A stretch of 64,000 nucleotides of DNA from positions 744,001 to 808,000 of the forward strand of contig JAFEKR010000021.1 in the NCBI GenBank assembly GCA_019022495.1, in the 5' to 3' direction. The DNA comes from Epichloe hybrida. Its lineage: Eukaryota; Ascomycota; Sordariomycetes; Hypocreales; Clavicipitaceae. Below, one piece after another: positions 32,080 to 44,633 of this stretch; position 1 is the stretch's first letter; each line of letters opens with the position of its first letter. A program made the position numbers and the translations under genes. Below the pieces are notes generated by a model. It did not search any database and was not told the origin of the DNA. It worked only from the letters and a program-made list of their open reading frames with translations.

Positions 32080-33329
32080 TTTTTAACTTCTACTCCTCTT
32101 ATTAGGACCCTAAACCTAACAATAGTAATAATGCAAACCCCTTAGGGAAATTTTTAGGGCGTAGACACCACCTATAACCCACCAGACTACCTTATCATAA
32201 TACTATAAAGCAAAGTAGTAAACCTCATAAAGCAAATAAATAAGCAGAAGGGATATATAATCTCTAAAAAAGCAGTCTAGAACCTAATTAGATTCCTTAC
32301 GCTAGTCCTAAACTAGGCAGGCGCGTCCCTAATCCCTAGGAATAATAGCCTTAATATTAGGGCTATTCTCTAGGAAATAAGAAGCTAAATCCTTAAACTC
32401 AAAGCCTAATAACCCCCTTAGAACCCCCCTAATAACCAAACTAATCTTAACGCTAAGATAAGCTAATACTAGATTACAAATAGACCCTAAGGCCTAGCCC
32501 TAAGATCCCCTGCGACACATCCGATAAACAATGCTCTCACAGGAGCTAATACCTAGCTATACACTAGAATTAGGCTCCTAAAGAGTAAAGCTTAATATTA
32601 TATCCTTAAATAGGCATATATAAGACCCTATGGCCTAAGAGACCTTATTAACCACTAACTCTAAAACTATACTAATATTAGGGTCCTAGGAGCTAGGCTT
32701 CTCCCCTTAGGGGATATTAAAATCCACTTCCATACCTAAAAGAATTAACTTTGCTTTAAAGTAAACTATCCTATATAGCTAGGAATAATAGGACTAAACC
32801 TAAGAAAGGTGGAAATGCTATTTGAAGTTCTAGTTTATGGAATTCCTACCTATAAGAATACAAGTAATAGAGGGAAGGAGATCCTAAAAATAAGAATTAC
32901 CATAGAAAACTACTACATTTCCTATAAGATTAAGAAGGCTATCTAGGTCACTTATATTAACTAGCTCTCACTATATAATCAAAGAAACAAAGCAAAATTA
33001 TCCCTAATAGTTAGATTTAATAACCCCTAGGTAGCTAACTCCTTCCTTAATACTAGAATACTCTAGACTAGTTAACCTAAGTAATGCGAAATTTACTACG
33101 GCTTCGTAAGGGTACTATAATGCTTTAACTACACAAAATTTAGCCACTAAGGAACCCGCTACTAGGCACCTACTATATACATAACTTACGCTAGGCCTCA
33201 TAGAAACTCTAAATACTCTTTAACTAAAATTAAATATTCAAACTACCACAATAGCCATAAAGCTAACCATAGGGGATACAAATACTAGAAGGTAGCAGAG
33301 CGAGAAGCGCTAACACGCAGAAGACTACT
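32080..33329 (+). pseudogene. LINE2 ORF1 relic, part 1, with zinc knuckles
   Basis: Near 33085-33250 the translation reads .-C-E-I-Y-Y-G-F-V-R-V-L, C-F-N-Y-T-K-F-S-H, then T-I-Y-I-T-Y-A-R-P-H and Y-S-N-Y-H-N-S-H-K-A, a series of CCHC knuckles (Tyr for Cys) typical of fungal LINE ORF1 proteins. The ORF is split at 33329 by the copia LTR and resumes at 38742. It would be an RNA-binding protein. Limits are approximate. Confidence 0.8.
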
Positions 33330-33549
33330 TGTCAGGAAGAGCTCCCTGAAGCATTGGATGTGTGGGCGAGGGGCGCGCATTGACTAGGATAAGACATCGG
33401 TGGAGACGAATGTATTAGAAGTACCTCCGTAGACTAGTTATTACTATAGCGCACTATATACCCTTTAGGTACAAAAGTCAGCTGCTATCTACACCTCTAA
33501 TTAATTAAATAGAACACTTTTCATTATCTATCTATACCCTTACCTAATA
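33330..33549 (+). repeat. copia B 5' LTR
   Basis: A 220-bp LTR starting TGTCAGGAAGAGC; its end TACCTAATA corresponds to TACCTAACA in the 3' LTR. The left half of this LTR is clean and the right half mutated. In the 3' copy it is the reverse: the outer half is clean. Confidence 0.92.
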
Positions 33550-33714
33550 GTTATAAGCCTAGGTGGTTTCTATTACTAAATTTTATTATTATCTTTAAGG
33601 TTATTAAGCTCTGTTAGATTAATTAAATTAACGCTTACTAATATCACAAGATAAACGCCCTTATTATATTAATTAATAGTTAATTAATATATCCTATGCT
33701 TTCCTTATATAGTA

Positions 33715-34970
33715 TGTTCCCCTTTAATATATCTAAAGAAACTCTAAATATAGTATTATTATTAGAGAAGGACTAGATTAAGTAGTTTGTGTAGATTAAG
33801 AATTATATGGAATCCTATAGGGTCTAGGAGTATATTAACCTAAATAAGGTTAAATTACTTAAAGAACCTATAATACTTACGTACCCGCAGAGGGGTTAGA
33901 GACTAGAGATTATAGAGGATAACCCTAATACTCTTAAGGATTAGAAGCTAGTATATAAAGATATAAAGGATTGCTTTAATTTTAAATATAAGGAACTTTA
34001 ATTTAAGCTTATAAAGTATTATAATCTAGCTAAATAAATACTAAAGATTAGGGAATATATTTATAAGACCCTTTTAAAGAATATTTAAGATTCCCTTAAC
34101 TTTAACACTAAGGTTAAGGAGAAGGAGTCTATCTAATATTATATCTAAAGGATACTCTTACTTCTTTATAAGTAGTATAAGCTAAATATAAAGAAGATAC
34201 TAATCCTTATAGAGAACTATTTAAATAATTATTTACAAGCTAAAGGTACCTGTAATTAGTATAAGTAGGCTATAATAATTAAAGTACTTTAGAGGAATTA
34301 TCTAGACCTTAGAACCTAATGGACTAAAGAGATAATACTATACAAGTTTATTGCGCCTCTTTAAAGTAAATATAAGTTATTTTAGAAGAAGTAAAATAAC
34401 CTACTTAATAAAGGGATAAAAATAAGCTTAATTAAAGCTATCGCTAAGTTTAAAAGGGACTATAAGGCCCCGCTAAAGGAACTAAAGACTACTAATACTC
34501 TCACAAGTAATAGATCAAATAATTCAATAAAGCTAGAGAGGCCTAAGTGCCCTAGATATACAAATCATAATGTAAAGGATGCCTTAAAGTGGTAGGAATC
34601 CTGTAATTTATTTAAGGCTCTTTATAAGCTAGAAGCTACTCTAAAGAACTAGGAAGTTAGGAAGAACTTTAAAGAGAATATTAAGAAGTATCTTAAGGCT
34701 AACCTATAGGAGAAATTAAAGGCTATAAATTAGAAGCTAGAGAAGAAAGGTAATAAGATTATTATACCTTTGTAAAACCCTATGAATAACTTAGTGGCTA
34801 TTACTCTAGGCGAAAAGTTAGCTAATGTATTATTATTCGTACGCTTTAAGCGCGCGGAATTATTAAAGGAAAGCGCGAATTCATTAAACACTAGGAATAA
34901 CTTAGAATTAAGAAGGAATATAGTCCTTTATAACTCTAGAGTAAACATTTATATCTTTAATAATATCTAA
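33715..34970 (+). pseudogene. copia B gag relic
   Basis: Starts near a preserved M-F-P-F-N-I-S. A long helical region follows, with W and Q positions as stops. Near 34545-34610 is a zinc-knuckle remnant (C-P-R-Y-T-N-H-N-V-K-D-A, and E-S-C). The open frame 34782-34970 is the unbroken 3' end of this gag, M-N-N-L-V-A-I-T-L-G-E onwards, and not a separate gene. Confidence 0.72.
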
Positions 34971-37900
34971 TAGTTTAAATAATCTAAATTCAATAAGGAT
35001 ATAGCAATAGAGGTTAAGGCTAGCGGCATAATCTATGTGGCTTTAGGTTAAGGGCCTATAAGCATATCTATTATAGATCCTGTATCACAAAGAGCGAGAA
35101 CTATTATATTAGAGACAGCTTTGTTTATTCCTAAATTCCACGTTAATCTAGTATTAGCGATAATTATAATAAAGGCAAGTATCTTCTAGAATTAAAAGAA
35201 GGGATTTCTTTACAAAGGAAATCAGCCTATAGCTAGGGTACATAATATCAATGAGCTTCATATGCTTTCAAGGCTATTAGAAGACCTAAAAGAGGCTAAT
35301 GCTATATTAAGCAGAGCTCCTAGGCTACCTACAAGAGGAGATATAGATCTCTAGCATCATAGAAGTGGTTATCTAGGTAAAAAGGCTTTTGTAAAGCTTA
35401 TAAACGTGACTTTAGGCGTTAAATTAATAGGACCTGAGCTTATAGAGTGTGAGATCTATACTATAGGCAAAGCTAAGCGCTAGAGATTATAGGTTACACC
35501 TAAAGAACTTCCTTAAGGACTAGGTTACAGGCTTTTAGTTAATCTAAAGTACTATAACTTTTCTTATTAGAATAGCGATAGGTATTAGTGTGTTTTTACA
35601 TGCCTTATAACCTTAATGTAATTCTTCTACTCGTTTAAATTAAAGGATAGGATTTATAATAGCTTCTATATAATAGTAGCGTTCCTAAGCACTTAATTTA
35701 GGGTTTAGCTATGATTTTTACATAGCAATATCAAAAAGGCCCTCTTTACAGAGAATATAAAGAATAAGATAGCCCTCGCGGGCATTATAGTCTATAATTC
35801 AGCTCCCTCAATACCTAGTTAGAATGGCAAGGCAGAGAGATCTAGGGGTATAGTTAAGTAAAAGGCCCATATATTAAGTCTAAAGGCTAGATTCCCATTA
35901 GAACTTAATAATAAGATCTTTAACACAGTGGTTTATTTACTAAATTAAATGCCTTTCGAGCATCATAGGAAATAGATTACACTATACGAACTTTAGTGAA
36001 ATTAGGCTAGGAAAACCATCCCTACCTATTCGTAGATATTAGAGACCCAAAAGCCCTTAATTTTACACCTCTGAGCTTATAGATATAAAGCGTTTCCTAT
36101 AATAACGAAAGCCCTAGAGCATATTAAATTAAATAACTTAATCCCTTAGTTAGAGTAGAAAGCTTATATTAGATACCTCGTAGGTTACAAGGGTAAATCT
36201 TAGTATATTATCTAGGTTCTAACCCTTCATAATCATAAGGTTATTGTATCTGCGTGTGTACGGTTTAATAAGGCTTTATTCTTTAAACTAGAAGAAGAGA
36301 TTAAATTAGCCTAGATAAAGAAGATATTAATAATTACGCTGCTTAAAGAGCTTAAAGCTAAAGACCTTAATAAAGAAATTAGTCAAGACCTTATAGGAAT
36401 AAACCTAGAAGAGAAGAATTATGACTTTTAGCCCTTAGTCATAGAGTAAGAAAACGATTAGTTTAAAGCAAAAACACTACCTTATATATTAGGGCAAGAA
36501 AGCGGCTATGTTAGTGCTCTTCTAACCCCTCCTAACTCTTCTTATAAGGCACTAGTTACTATAGAGAACATAGAGCTTTAGGTATAAGGTAATAATATGC
36601 TGTTTTATGAGATTAATGAATTTATAAGTAATACGACAGCTAAACACGCGGAGACTACTATAGAGACTAGCGAAATTACTACTAAGAGTAGTAAGACTAT
36701 AGAGAATCACAGTCCCCGTGATAATAGTATTAATCTAAATAATATTATAACTAGAAAATATTAATAAAAGGATTTAAGGAAAGCTAAGTAAGCATAGTTT
36801 TCTTTTACTTTCTCTGTAGCACTCTAAGGAACTTAGTATAATTTATGTATTAAAGATATGCCTCTAGAACCTGCCTATTATCACTAGGTAATAGCATTAC
36901 TATATCGCAACTACTGGAAGGAAGTAATTATAAAGAAGCTTTTAAAGCTTCTATCCTTAAACTACTAGGAGAATATACCTAAGGAACTAATTAATCCTAA
37001 TAAGCATAAGGAAATTATTAACCTTAGCTAGGTTTTTAAATACAAAACTAATAAAAAAGGCATAGTTATAGAGTTTAAGGCTTAAATAGTAGTACAAGGT
37101 AATTAATAACTAAAGGATAACCTTAATAACTACGCCGTAACGCTTACCTCTTAATCTCTATAAATACTACTCGCGGTTTACTATACTAATAATCTTAATA
37201 CTTAATAATACAATATTCGAAATGCCTTCCCACACGTAGAACTTAAAGAACCTATTTTCTACAAGCCCCCAGAGGGTACAAACGTAAAAGGTTATCTCTA
37301 GAAGATAATTAGAGCATTATATAGGCTACGGGAAGCTCCTTAATAATAGTTTCTTTATTTAAAGAGATTCCTTTTAGAGCTTAGCTTTATCTAAGGGAAA
37401 GAAAACCTATATATCTTCACAAAGGATGATTTTATCCTATTTTTCTACATAGATAACATTATAGTGCTTTACCCTAACGGATCTAAAGCAGAATTCAAAG
37501 AATTACATAAGCAATTAATAAACAGCCTAGATATCAAGGACTAAGGTAAATTAAAGTGGTTCCTAGGCATTAAAATCATTAGAAATCATGAAACCAAAGA
37601 GATATAGTTATCACAGGAATCGTACATTCGAAAGATTGCTTAGAAGTTCATTCCTAACATTATTAATAACAAGTTAAAAAGCTCAATTATAGCTCCTCTC
37701 CTAATAGCCATAATTTACCTAAATAATAACAAAGCTTCAGACAAAGAAATCAGCTATTACAAAGCGATTATAAGCTCTTTAGTATACCTTTACATTATTG
37801 GAAGACCTAATATAGCATTTATAGCTTTAAAGCTAGCCTCTTTTATAATAAATCCGTTAGTAAAGCACATTAAGCTAGCACAAGGTGCTTTATTGTACGC

Positions 37901-38450
37901 TTAGAACATAAAGAAGTTCTGTTTGCAATATTTAGGCGCGGATAGCTTTAATACGTTATTTTCTAGCATAGATGCTTCACTTAGCAACAATCCTAAGACT
38001 TAGAAGTTAACGTAAGGCTACGTCTTTATTATATACAGCGCTACAATTAATTAGAAGTCCGGAAGGTAATATTACATAATAACTTTAAGCATAGAAGCAA
38101 AGCTCTTTACCCTAAATTATAGTGTAAAAAAGCGTATTTCTCTTAGTAAGCTACTTTACGATATTAACATACGCGTTCCGCCGCTCTTAATCATCTAGTG
38201 TAATAATAAGTAAATAATCTAGATTACTAAACATGCAGAAGGAAGGCTTTAAACTAGCCTTAAGTACCTCAATATAAATCAGATATAGATTTAAGAGCAG
38301 TATATAATAAGCAACATTAAGGTAAATTAAATAAAAACCTCTAAGATGCCTGTAGATAGCTTTATAAAGCCTCTATTAGGTTAAATACATAGGGACTTTT
38401 ACTATAGAATTAGCATAAGGGAGATTCCTACCTAATTATAACACTAGAGA
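34971..38450 (+). pseudogene. copia B pol relic: protease, integrase, RT, RNase H
   Basis: Integrase region about 35300-36200, including a preserved S-A-P-S-I-P-S-.-N-G-K-A-E-R-S-R-G near 35800-35850, the third catalytic Glu motif of copia integrase. Reverse transcriptase about 36780-37560, with the catalytic box F-F-Y-I-D-N-I-I-V-L near 37440-37470 (YVDD type) and L-K-W-F-L-G-I-K-I after it. RNase H about 37850-38440, starting I-G-R-P-N-I-A-F. Stops are of RIP type. Confidence 0.88.
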
Positions 38451-38516
38451 TTGTTCATAATCTCTTCCTATACCTTAGATTATTAGCTTTAATAGTTATC
38501 TTAGCTATAGGGGGTA

Positions 38517-38736
38517 TATTAGAAAGAGCTCCCTAAAGCATTAGATATATAAGCAAGGGGCGCGCATTAACTAGGATAAGATATTAGTGGAGATAAATAT
38601 ATCAGAAGTACCTCCGTAGACTAGTCATTACTATAGCGCACTATGTACCCTTTAGGTACAAAAGTCGGCTGCCGTCTGCACCTCTGATTGATCGAATGGA
38701 ACACTTTTCATCATCTATCTACACCCCTACCTAACA
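38517..38736 (+). repeat. copia B 3' LTR
   Basis: A 220-bp LTR, first bases TATTAGAAAGAGC (TG and CA sites changed), end CCCCTACCTAACA intact. Confidence 0.92.
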
Positions 38737-38741
38737 CTACT

Positions 38742-39440
38742 ACCAAACAAATACCCAATCCCCTATAACCCACTAACCTCACAGCCCTAGGACACACCGC
38801 AGCAGCACATCCCTAGACCTCTCCTATAGAATAGCCTAGGATAGCATAGTTAACACTAAGCAAACCAAGAGTTAGGGACTAGCCCCTTAACCCTTCTAAC
38901 ACGCTTAGCAGGAAACACGAAAAACGCGGCTAAGATAATATTAATAATAATCCCACAGACTCTTACTAAAGCGGAGCCTAATTTCCTAATTTACAAAATC
39001 CCCCCCTACTAGCTAAAACCCCTAAGGCCTAGACGCTAAGAATAGGGGGGGAGTCCTTATAAGACTTAGAATAGTACCTTACTACCTAGTAGGTATTACT
39101 TACCCCCTTAGTATAAGAGAGGAGAAGATAGCTAGGTAATAAGTGTAAAAAGATAGCATAGGAAGCTAAAGATATCCTCTAAAGAGCAACCCTATAGGCA
39201 AGCTCTATTATAAAATAAAGGGAGAATAATATTCTAATAGCAGTAGATCTAAAGGATTGCCTAGAGGAGTAATATAAGCAACTTAATGCTATCCTATAAA
39301 GGATTAAATTAGACTATCTCTAGAAGACTAAGGCGCTAAAGACTAAGACTAAGACGCTAAAGACCCCTAGCGCCATAGTAGGGGCAAAGAGGCTATAGCT
39401 AAGCTAGGTCGCATAACCTAACCCCTACTAAGCTAAAAAG
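38742..39440 (+). pseudogene. LINE2 ORF1 relic, part 2
   Basis: Continuation of ORF1 after the copia insertion: a Pro/Thr/Asn-rich then Lys/Glu-rich C-terminal region. Around 39325-39370 are short near-repeats of CTAAAGACTAAGACTAAGAC. No further domain recognised. Confidence 0.6.
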
Positions 39441-42400
39441 CCCTAACTATTATACAAGAGCATGATAGTAATTAAGTTATTATTATTATTACCTAAGAGC
39501 CTAAGGGCTAAAGGGCTAAGGACCCTATGTCTATAAATCCTAGTAAATATAAATAACTTTACCCCTAGAACCCGCTAGGTTATAATTAGTAAGGCATGCT
39601 TTTATTCCTACGCAAATAAACCTTCTATTAACTTAAATAGTTTATCCACAAAGGACTTAGAGATATGCTTTAGGGCTAGAGAGTACTATAATATCTAAAA
39701 ACCCCCCCTTAAGACTTCTCTAATAGAACTACGCTAATAATTTTAACACCTAGATAACAGCTATAGTAGCCCTAAGAAGAACACTAGGGTTTAACTTTAG
39801 ATAGCTAGATATTATCAGCTTCTAGGAGGTCTAGCGGAACACCTATAATAGCCTTACCTATAAGGGAGTCACAGGGGAATTCTATCTTATTATAATAGAG
39901 GAAGAGTCCCCTAGAGTTACTACCTTTATTTATAAACATATCCCCTAAGACTTATAGAGAATAGTGGAAAACTTAGCCTTTATCTATATAATTAAATTTA
40001 AGAACTAAACCACAAAAACCCTTTACATTAACGCCTACTAGTTACTAGCTAGGGCTAATAACATAACCGCTATAGATAGATGCTTCGAGATCTACGGAGG
40101 ATTTAGGGGAGACATAATAATTCTTATAGGGGACTTTAATACTTACTCCCCTAAATAGCAAATAGGAGTAAAGTAAAACCTAAGGGAAATAGCCCTTATT
40201 ACCCTTATAGAAGCCCTAGAACTTAAATACCTAACACTAAAAGACACTATCACTAGACTAGGGATCTATAGATCTGACGTTATTTAAAGGGACTTAGTAA
40301 TTAATCTTATTTTCACTAACGCCTACACTATAAGCTACAGCGTAATCCAGGGCCTTAAAGACCTATTAGACCACTGCCTAGTACTATCTAAGATTATAAT
40401 ACTAATATAAGCACTCCCTAAACTAGAGGAAAGGGTAGTGTATAAGTAAGCTATAATAGACTTAGATATACTCTATAACCTCCTTAGTAAGATACTACTA
40501 CTTACGAACCTAAACACACCAGAAGACCTAGATAGGTACACTAGCATAGTGATTAAGACGCTCTAGTTAGCGGTAGCTAAATCTATAGAAACTAAGAGAC
40601 TAAAGCTAGGGCGTAGTAAGTTAGGCTAGACCCCTAGGCTCATAGAAATCCGCAAGGCCTACTAATCTCTATACTAGCAAAAGTCTAGAAATAACACCTA
40701 GGAAAACAATAAACTTTACATAGAAAAAAGAAAAGAATATAAAAAAGAGCTTAAGAAATAGAGGATAACTAGACATAGGGAGTAAGTAATAAAAGCCATA
40801 GTAAGTAAAGAAAAACTATAGTAGCTTATAAACTAGACCTAACAACGCTAAGAGAGATTAGCCCTAGCGGGGATTAGTTCTCTTACAAAACTAAATAACA
40901 CTAAAGCAATCACCCCTTATGATATTATAGAAACGCTAAGGGCTACTTTCTTCCCTCCCCTAAAGGAGGCAGATATATTAGACATATATAATAAGTACCT
41001 AGAGCCTATTAAGTTCCCCCTAATTACAGAGAAGGAAGTTAGGGAGGTAATATACTACTTAGTAACTAAGAAAGCTCCTAGACTAGATAAACTCCTAAAT
41101 GAAGTGCTAAAGGAGGCTATAGGGCAAATAGACCTAAGAGATCCTAGGAAAAACTAGATTAAGAAAATCACAGCTCTCTTTAACGCATGCCTTAACATAG
41201 GCTACTACCTAAAATACTTTAAAGCCTTAATAATAGTAGCCCTTAAGAAGATAGGGAAGAAAGACCTGGAATCACCTAAGTTATACTAGCCTATTGCCTT
41301 ACTTAACTCCCTAGGCAAGATCCTAGAGGTAGTAATTACTACTTAGCTCTAGTATATTATATATAAGCATAACCTTCTCCCTAAATTCTACTATAGTAGA
41401 AGGAAGGGAGTGTTAATTAATAACGCACTACACATAATTGTCTAATACATCTATAAGGCCTAGGCAGAAGGTAAAGACATAGCTATAATATCCCTAGACC
41501 TTAGCTTAGCCTTTAATAACATATCCTATAACAGAGTGCTATATAACTTAGCTATAAGAAGGATAAGGGGCAAACTCCTTAGATTTATAGCTAGCCTACT
41601 CTCTAATAGATTAACCGCCCTTAAACTCCCTAACCATAAAGGCTGCCTTTTACCTACATAGATTAGTATCCTATAGGGCTTACTAATATCTCCCCTAATC
41701 TTCCTGTTCTTTAATATAACCCTTATAGAATAACTAGAAGAAGTTAGACTAGTAGTAGTATAGATTAATAACACTAATATCCTAGTTAAAGGAAGTAAGG
41801 AGGAAATACACAAAGCACTCACTAAAGCCCTGGAAATTTACGATAAATAGGCCTAGACTTATAGGGCAGTCTTTAACCCTACGAAATTCTAACTAATTTA
41901 CTTCCTAAAGCTAGGAAAGAAAGCGCCCCCCCCTATAGACCTAATTTACTATAGGGACTAGGAAATTAAACTATTAGAGAAGTGCAAGATCCTAGGCATT
42001 ACCCTAGACCCTAAGCTTAACTTCAAAGCCCATATCTAATAGGCTAAAGGCATGGCACTCTATAAGCTATACTAACTTAGGTCCCTAGGAAACTTAAACT
42101 AGGGTATTAGTACTAAACACATCCGCCTAGTATATAAAGTAATTATACTCCTAACCTTCCTTATAGCTTACTTAGTATAGCATAGGCTACACCTTAAAAA
42201 CAGCCTAGTAGTTATAGCACTATAATAGATCTAGAAACAGGCTATGACCTATATCGCTAGATATTAGAAGATAACTAGCGGAGAGGCCCTAAACATAAAA
42301 CTAGACATACTACTAGCAGAGGAAGTAATCCTATCCTAAATAATCTAAATAATTATTAAGCTAGTAGTTAAGCTAATAATAAGAGACCTAATAGTATTAT

Positions 42401-43720
42401 ATAGCTTTACATACACCCTAAAGAGCCCGCTAGCATAGGCTAAACACTAGATCATTAGTAACCTTAGTCCTAATAAGGTCTAGACTAAGCCCCTTAAACC
42501 ATTTATTATGCCCCTATAGTATAACTTCCCTAACATATATATTACTACTAAAAAGAAGTAAGTAGTAAGGGTATATAATAGGACCCTCCGTAAGGAAGTA
42601 ATCTATATATATATAAATAGATTAGGAATAGAAGGACAGGTAGGCTTAGCGGCCTACTATAGCAACCTAGGCACCACAAAAATAGCATACCTAGGCTCCC
42701 TTTATAACTTCTTAGTATATAATAGAGAGCTTCATGCCCTAAGCCTAGCCCTAGACCTAGTACTAGAGGATAATTAGCTACTAGTATTTATATACACTAA
42801 TAATAAAGGAGCTGCTTTCTTAGTTATAAACCTAGCACTAAAATATAGCTAATAATTCCTATGGGACTTCTATAAGAAGCAAAGATAGATTATTAATCCT
42901 ATCTATATATACTAGATCCTAGTATATATAGGCATCCTAGGAAATAAGGCTATAGATAGCCTAGTAAAGGGCGCGGTAGGTTAGAAGGCTAAACTAAGCA
43001 ACCTTATCTAGGGGAACCTAATACCTAGAAAAGCGCTACTAATTAAAGGCTTCTACCCTATTAGATTAACTATTATATAATATATTAAGGAAAAGACTAT
43101 AGAGATCTAGTAGGAGAGATAGATAGCTAATAATAGTAAGAGTAAGGCATACCTAAAAAGAATCTAGCTAGAAGTAACCCTAAGAACCCTAGATAAGTAC
43201 ACTAGACTATATAAGGTAACGTGTGCTATAATTGCCTAAATCAGAATAGGTAAGATTAGACTAAACGCTACTCTATATAAATAAGACATAGTGGAATTAC
43301 TTAACTACAACCTATATAACTTTAGCAAAAGACAAACCCCTAACCACATATTACTATAGTGCCCTAGGCTTAAGGAAGAAAGGGAAGCTATATAGAAGAA
43401 CATTAGAACTAAGGTAATAAGCCTAAAAGAGCTCCTAGGAGACCTAGATATAGCGGTTAACGCAGCCTAAATAATTCTCTAAGCGAATATCCTAAAATAA
43501 TTCCACTAGGTAAATAAAGATAATATCACCGCCACTAATAGTAAATAACTAGAAAGGCAGCGGGCTAGGTAAGAGGCCCTTAAGATAAAAGCTAAAGAAG
43601 CTAAGGAGAGGGATAAGGCGCTAAGAATAGGCATAAAGCCAGGCTAACCTGCATTAGTTAGGAGTTAATTAACTACTAACCCTTAGGCATAAGACACGAA
43701 GTAATAGCTATATCCTGAAT
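39440..43720 (+). pseudogene. LINE2 ORF2 relic: endonuclease, RT, RNase H
   Basis: Endonuclease: L-I-G-D-F-N-T-Y-S-P near 40120-40155 with the catalytic Asp and Asn intact. Reverse transcriptase: L-I-S-P-L-I-F-L-F-F-N near 41680-41720 and the catalytic box reading I-N-N-T-N-I-L-V-K-G near 41760-41792 (WIDDTNILVKG type, both Asp as Asn). RNase H about 42590-42990: E-L-H-A-L-S-L-A-L, the Y-T-N-N-K-G-A-A block and the final G-N-K-A-I-D. A C-terminal zinc motif N-H-I-L-L-.-C-P-R-L follows near 43345-43375. The 98-codon open frame at 41526-41822 on the minus strand is antisense to the RT and is not a gene. Confidence 0.88.
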
Positions 43721-44221
43721 TATTAATAGGACTATAACCTATTATTATAATAATTTTACTATAATCCCCTTTTTAAAAACCCCCTATAGGAATATAGATA
43801 GGATAGAAGAAAGGACTAAAAGCTATATATAGTACTAAGCTAAGGAGGGAGCTATAAGAGAAACTAAGAGAGAGGCTAGAATAAAGAGAAGCTAAGAGAG
43901 AAGCTAAAAGAGAGAACTAGGGGACTACAAGCGTACTATAATAAGGACTCTAGAGAGTAACTAGAGGGCACTAGGGACAAGAGGGCACTAGGGAGCTTAA
44001 TAGAGCATAAGCGTAAGTAAAACAAAGCTCTCCGGAATCCCCTTATAGAGAGAGGCTAAAGAACATTATAATCTACTATATACTATGGGGGGGGAAAGAA
44101 TAAGGACCAGAGTAGGATACTAGGTCTTATAGCTACTACTTCACTAGAAATTCTCTAGTGGCGCCACGTAACCCTTTGGGTTTCTAGCCGGCGTAATGAA
44201 TACAACCAACCAACCAACCAA
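43720..44221 (+). other. LINE2 3' untranslated region and (AACC)n tail
   Basis: Purine-rich stretch with repeated GAAGCTAAGAGAGAAGCTAA-like runs (43850-43920), then a G8 run near 44089 and a clean 3' end (GTAACCCTTTGGGTTTCTAG) before the AACC tail. AACCC...GGGTT there can form a small hairpin. Confidence 0.7.
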
Positions 44222-44235
44222 CCAGACCACCTCTG

Positions 44236-44490
44236 CTATCATGGGTCTAACGCAGAAATACGACAAGGAGGGTCCAGCCCCAGCTGCCGTCGCGCTGCGT
44301 CAGGCCAGCAAAGCCAACACCTGGGGTCTGTCTGATGGTGGTGGCAATGGGTACAGTGACCCCGGTGCATGGCGGCTGTGACGGCAGTGGGAACAGGGGG
44401 GATGTCCAACAGCCTAGCCCACGCTGCAACCGATCAAGCAGTGGCAAAAGCGAGGAGCCAACACGTAAATATAGTAGTGATTTTTTTTTC
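44236..44490 (+). other. GC-rich single-copy DNA, right flank of LINE2
   Basis: Unmutated, GC-rich. The plus frame to the TGA at 44379-44381 continues the frame of 31804-31957. The overlapping minus-strand frame (44247-44492) is likely its shadow; either strand could be the real one. Confidence 0.6.
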
Positions 44491-44633
44491 AATCATGCAG
44501 TAGTCTAAAACAGAAGAGGCATCTCTTTGATGCCTAAAAGGCTACACTTGCGTACTAATAAAGGTTATAAACTAATAAAAACATTACTATTAGCAATATT
44601 TTCTAGCGTATACTAATTTATATAGTAATATAA
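44491..44633. other. AT-rich spacer
   Basis: No coding relic. Contains the short palindrome-like AGAGGCATCTCTTTGATGCCT at about 44514-44534. Confidence 0.35.

Larger units (their letters stand above)
33330..38736 (+). mobile_element. Ty1/copia element, family B, full length
   Basis: A 5.4-kb element with 220-bp LTRs (33330-33549, 38517-38736), TG...CA ends, the 5-bp duplication CTACT (33325-33329, 38737-38741), and a purine tract CTATAGGGGGTA before the 3' LTR. It encodes gag, integrase, reverse transcriptase and RNase H on the plus strand, in copia order. It differs from family A in LTR and protein sequence. It is nested in LINE2 ORF1, so is younger than LINE2, and carries RIP-type changes. 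Confidence 0.93.
31958..44221 (+). mobile_element. full-length LINE (LINE2) with 14-bp target duplication and (AACC)n tail
   Basis: A Tad/I-like LINE of about 6.85 kb once the copia insertion is removed. It is flanked by the 14-bp repeat CCAGACCACCTCTG (31944-31957, 44222-44235) and ends in five AACC units (44203-44223) rather than poly-A. ORF1 has zinc knuckles, ORF2 has endonuclease, reverse transcriptase, RNase H and a C-terminal zinc motif. It appears complete at the 5' end, which is rare for LINEs. Mutation is lighter than in LINE1 (many CA and TG dinucleotides remain in the 5' part), though stops of Gln/Trp type are frequent. Confidence 0.9.

Noticed and set aside
34782..34970. 62-codon plus-strand frame as a separate gene
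   Set aside because: It is simply the unbroken end of the copia B gag frame.
41526..41822. 98-codon open frame on the minus strand
   Set aside because: It runs antisense across the reverse transcriptase core of LINE2, whose plus-strand motifs are clearly recognisable.
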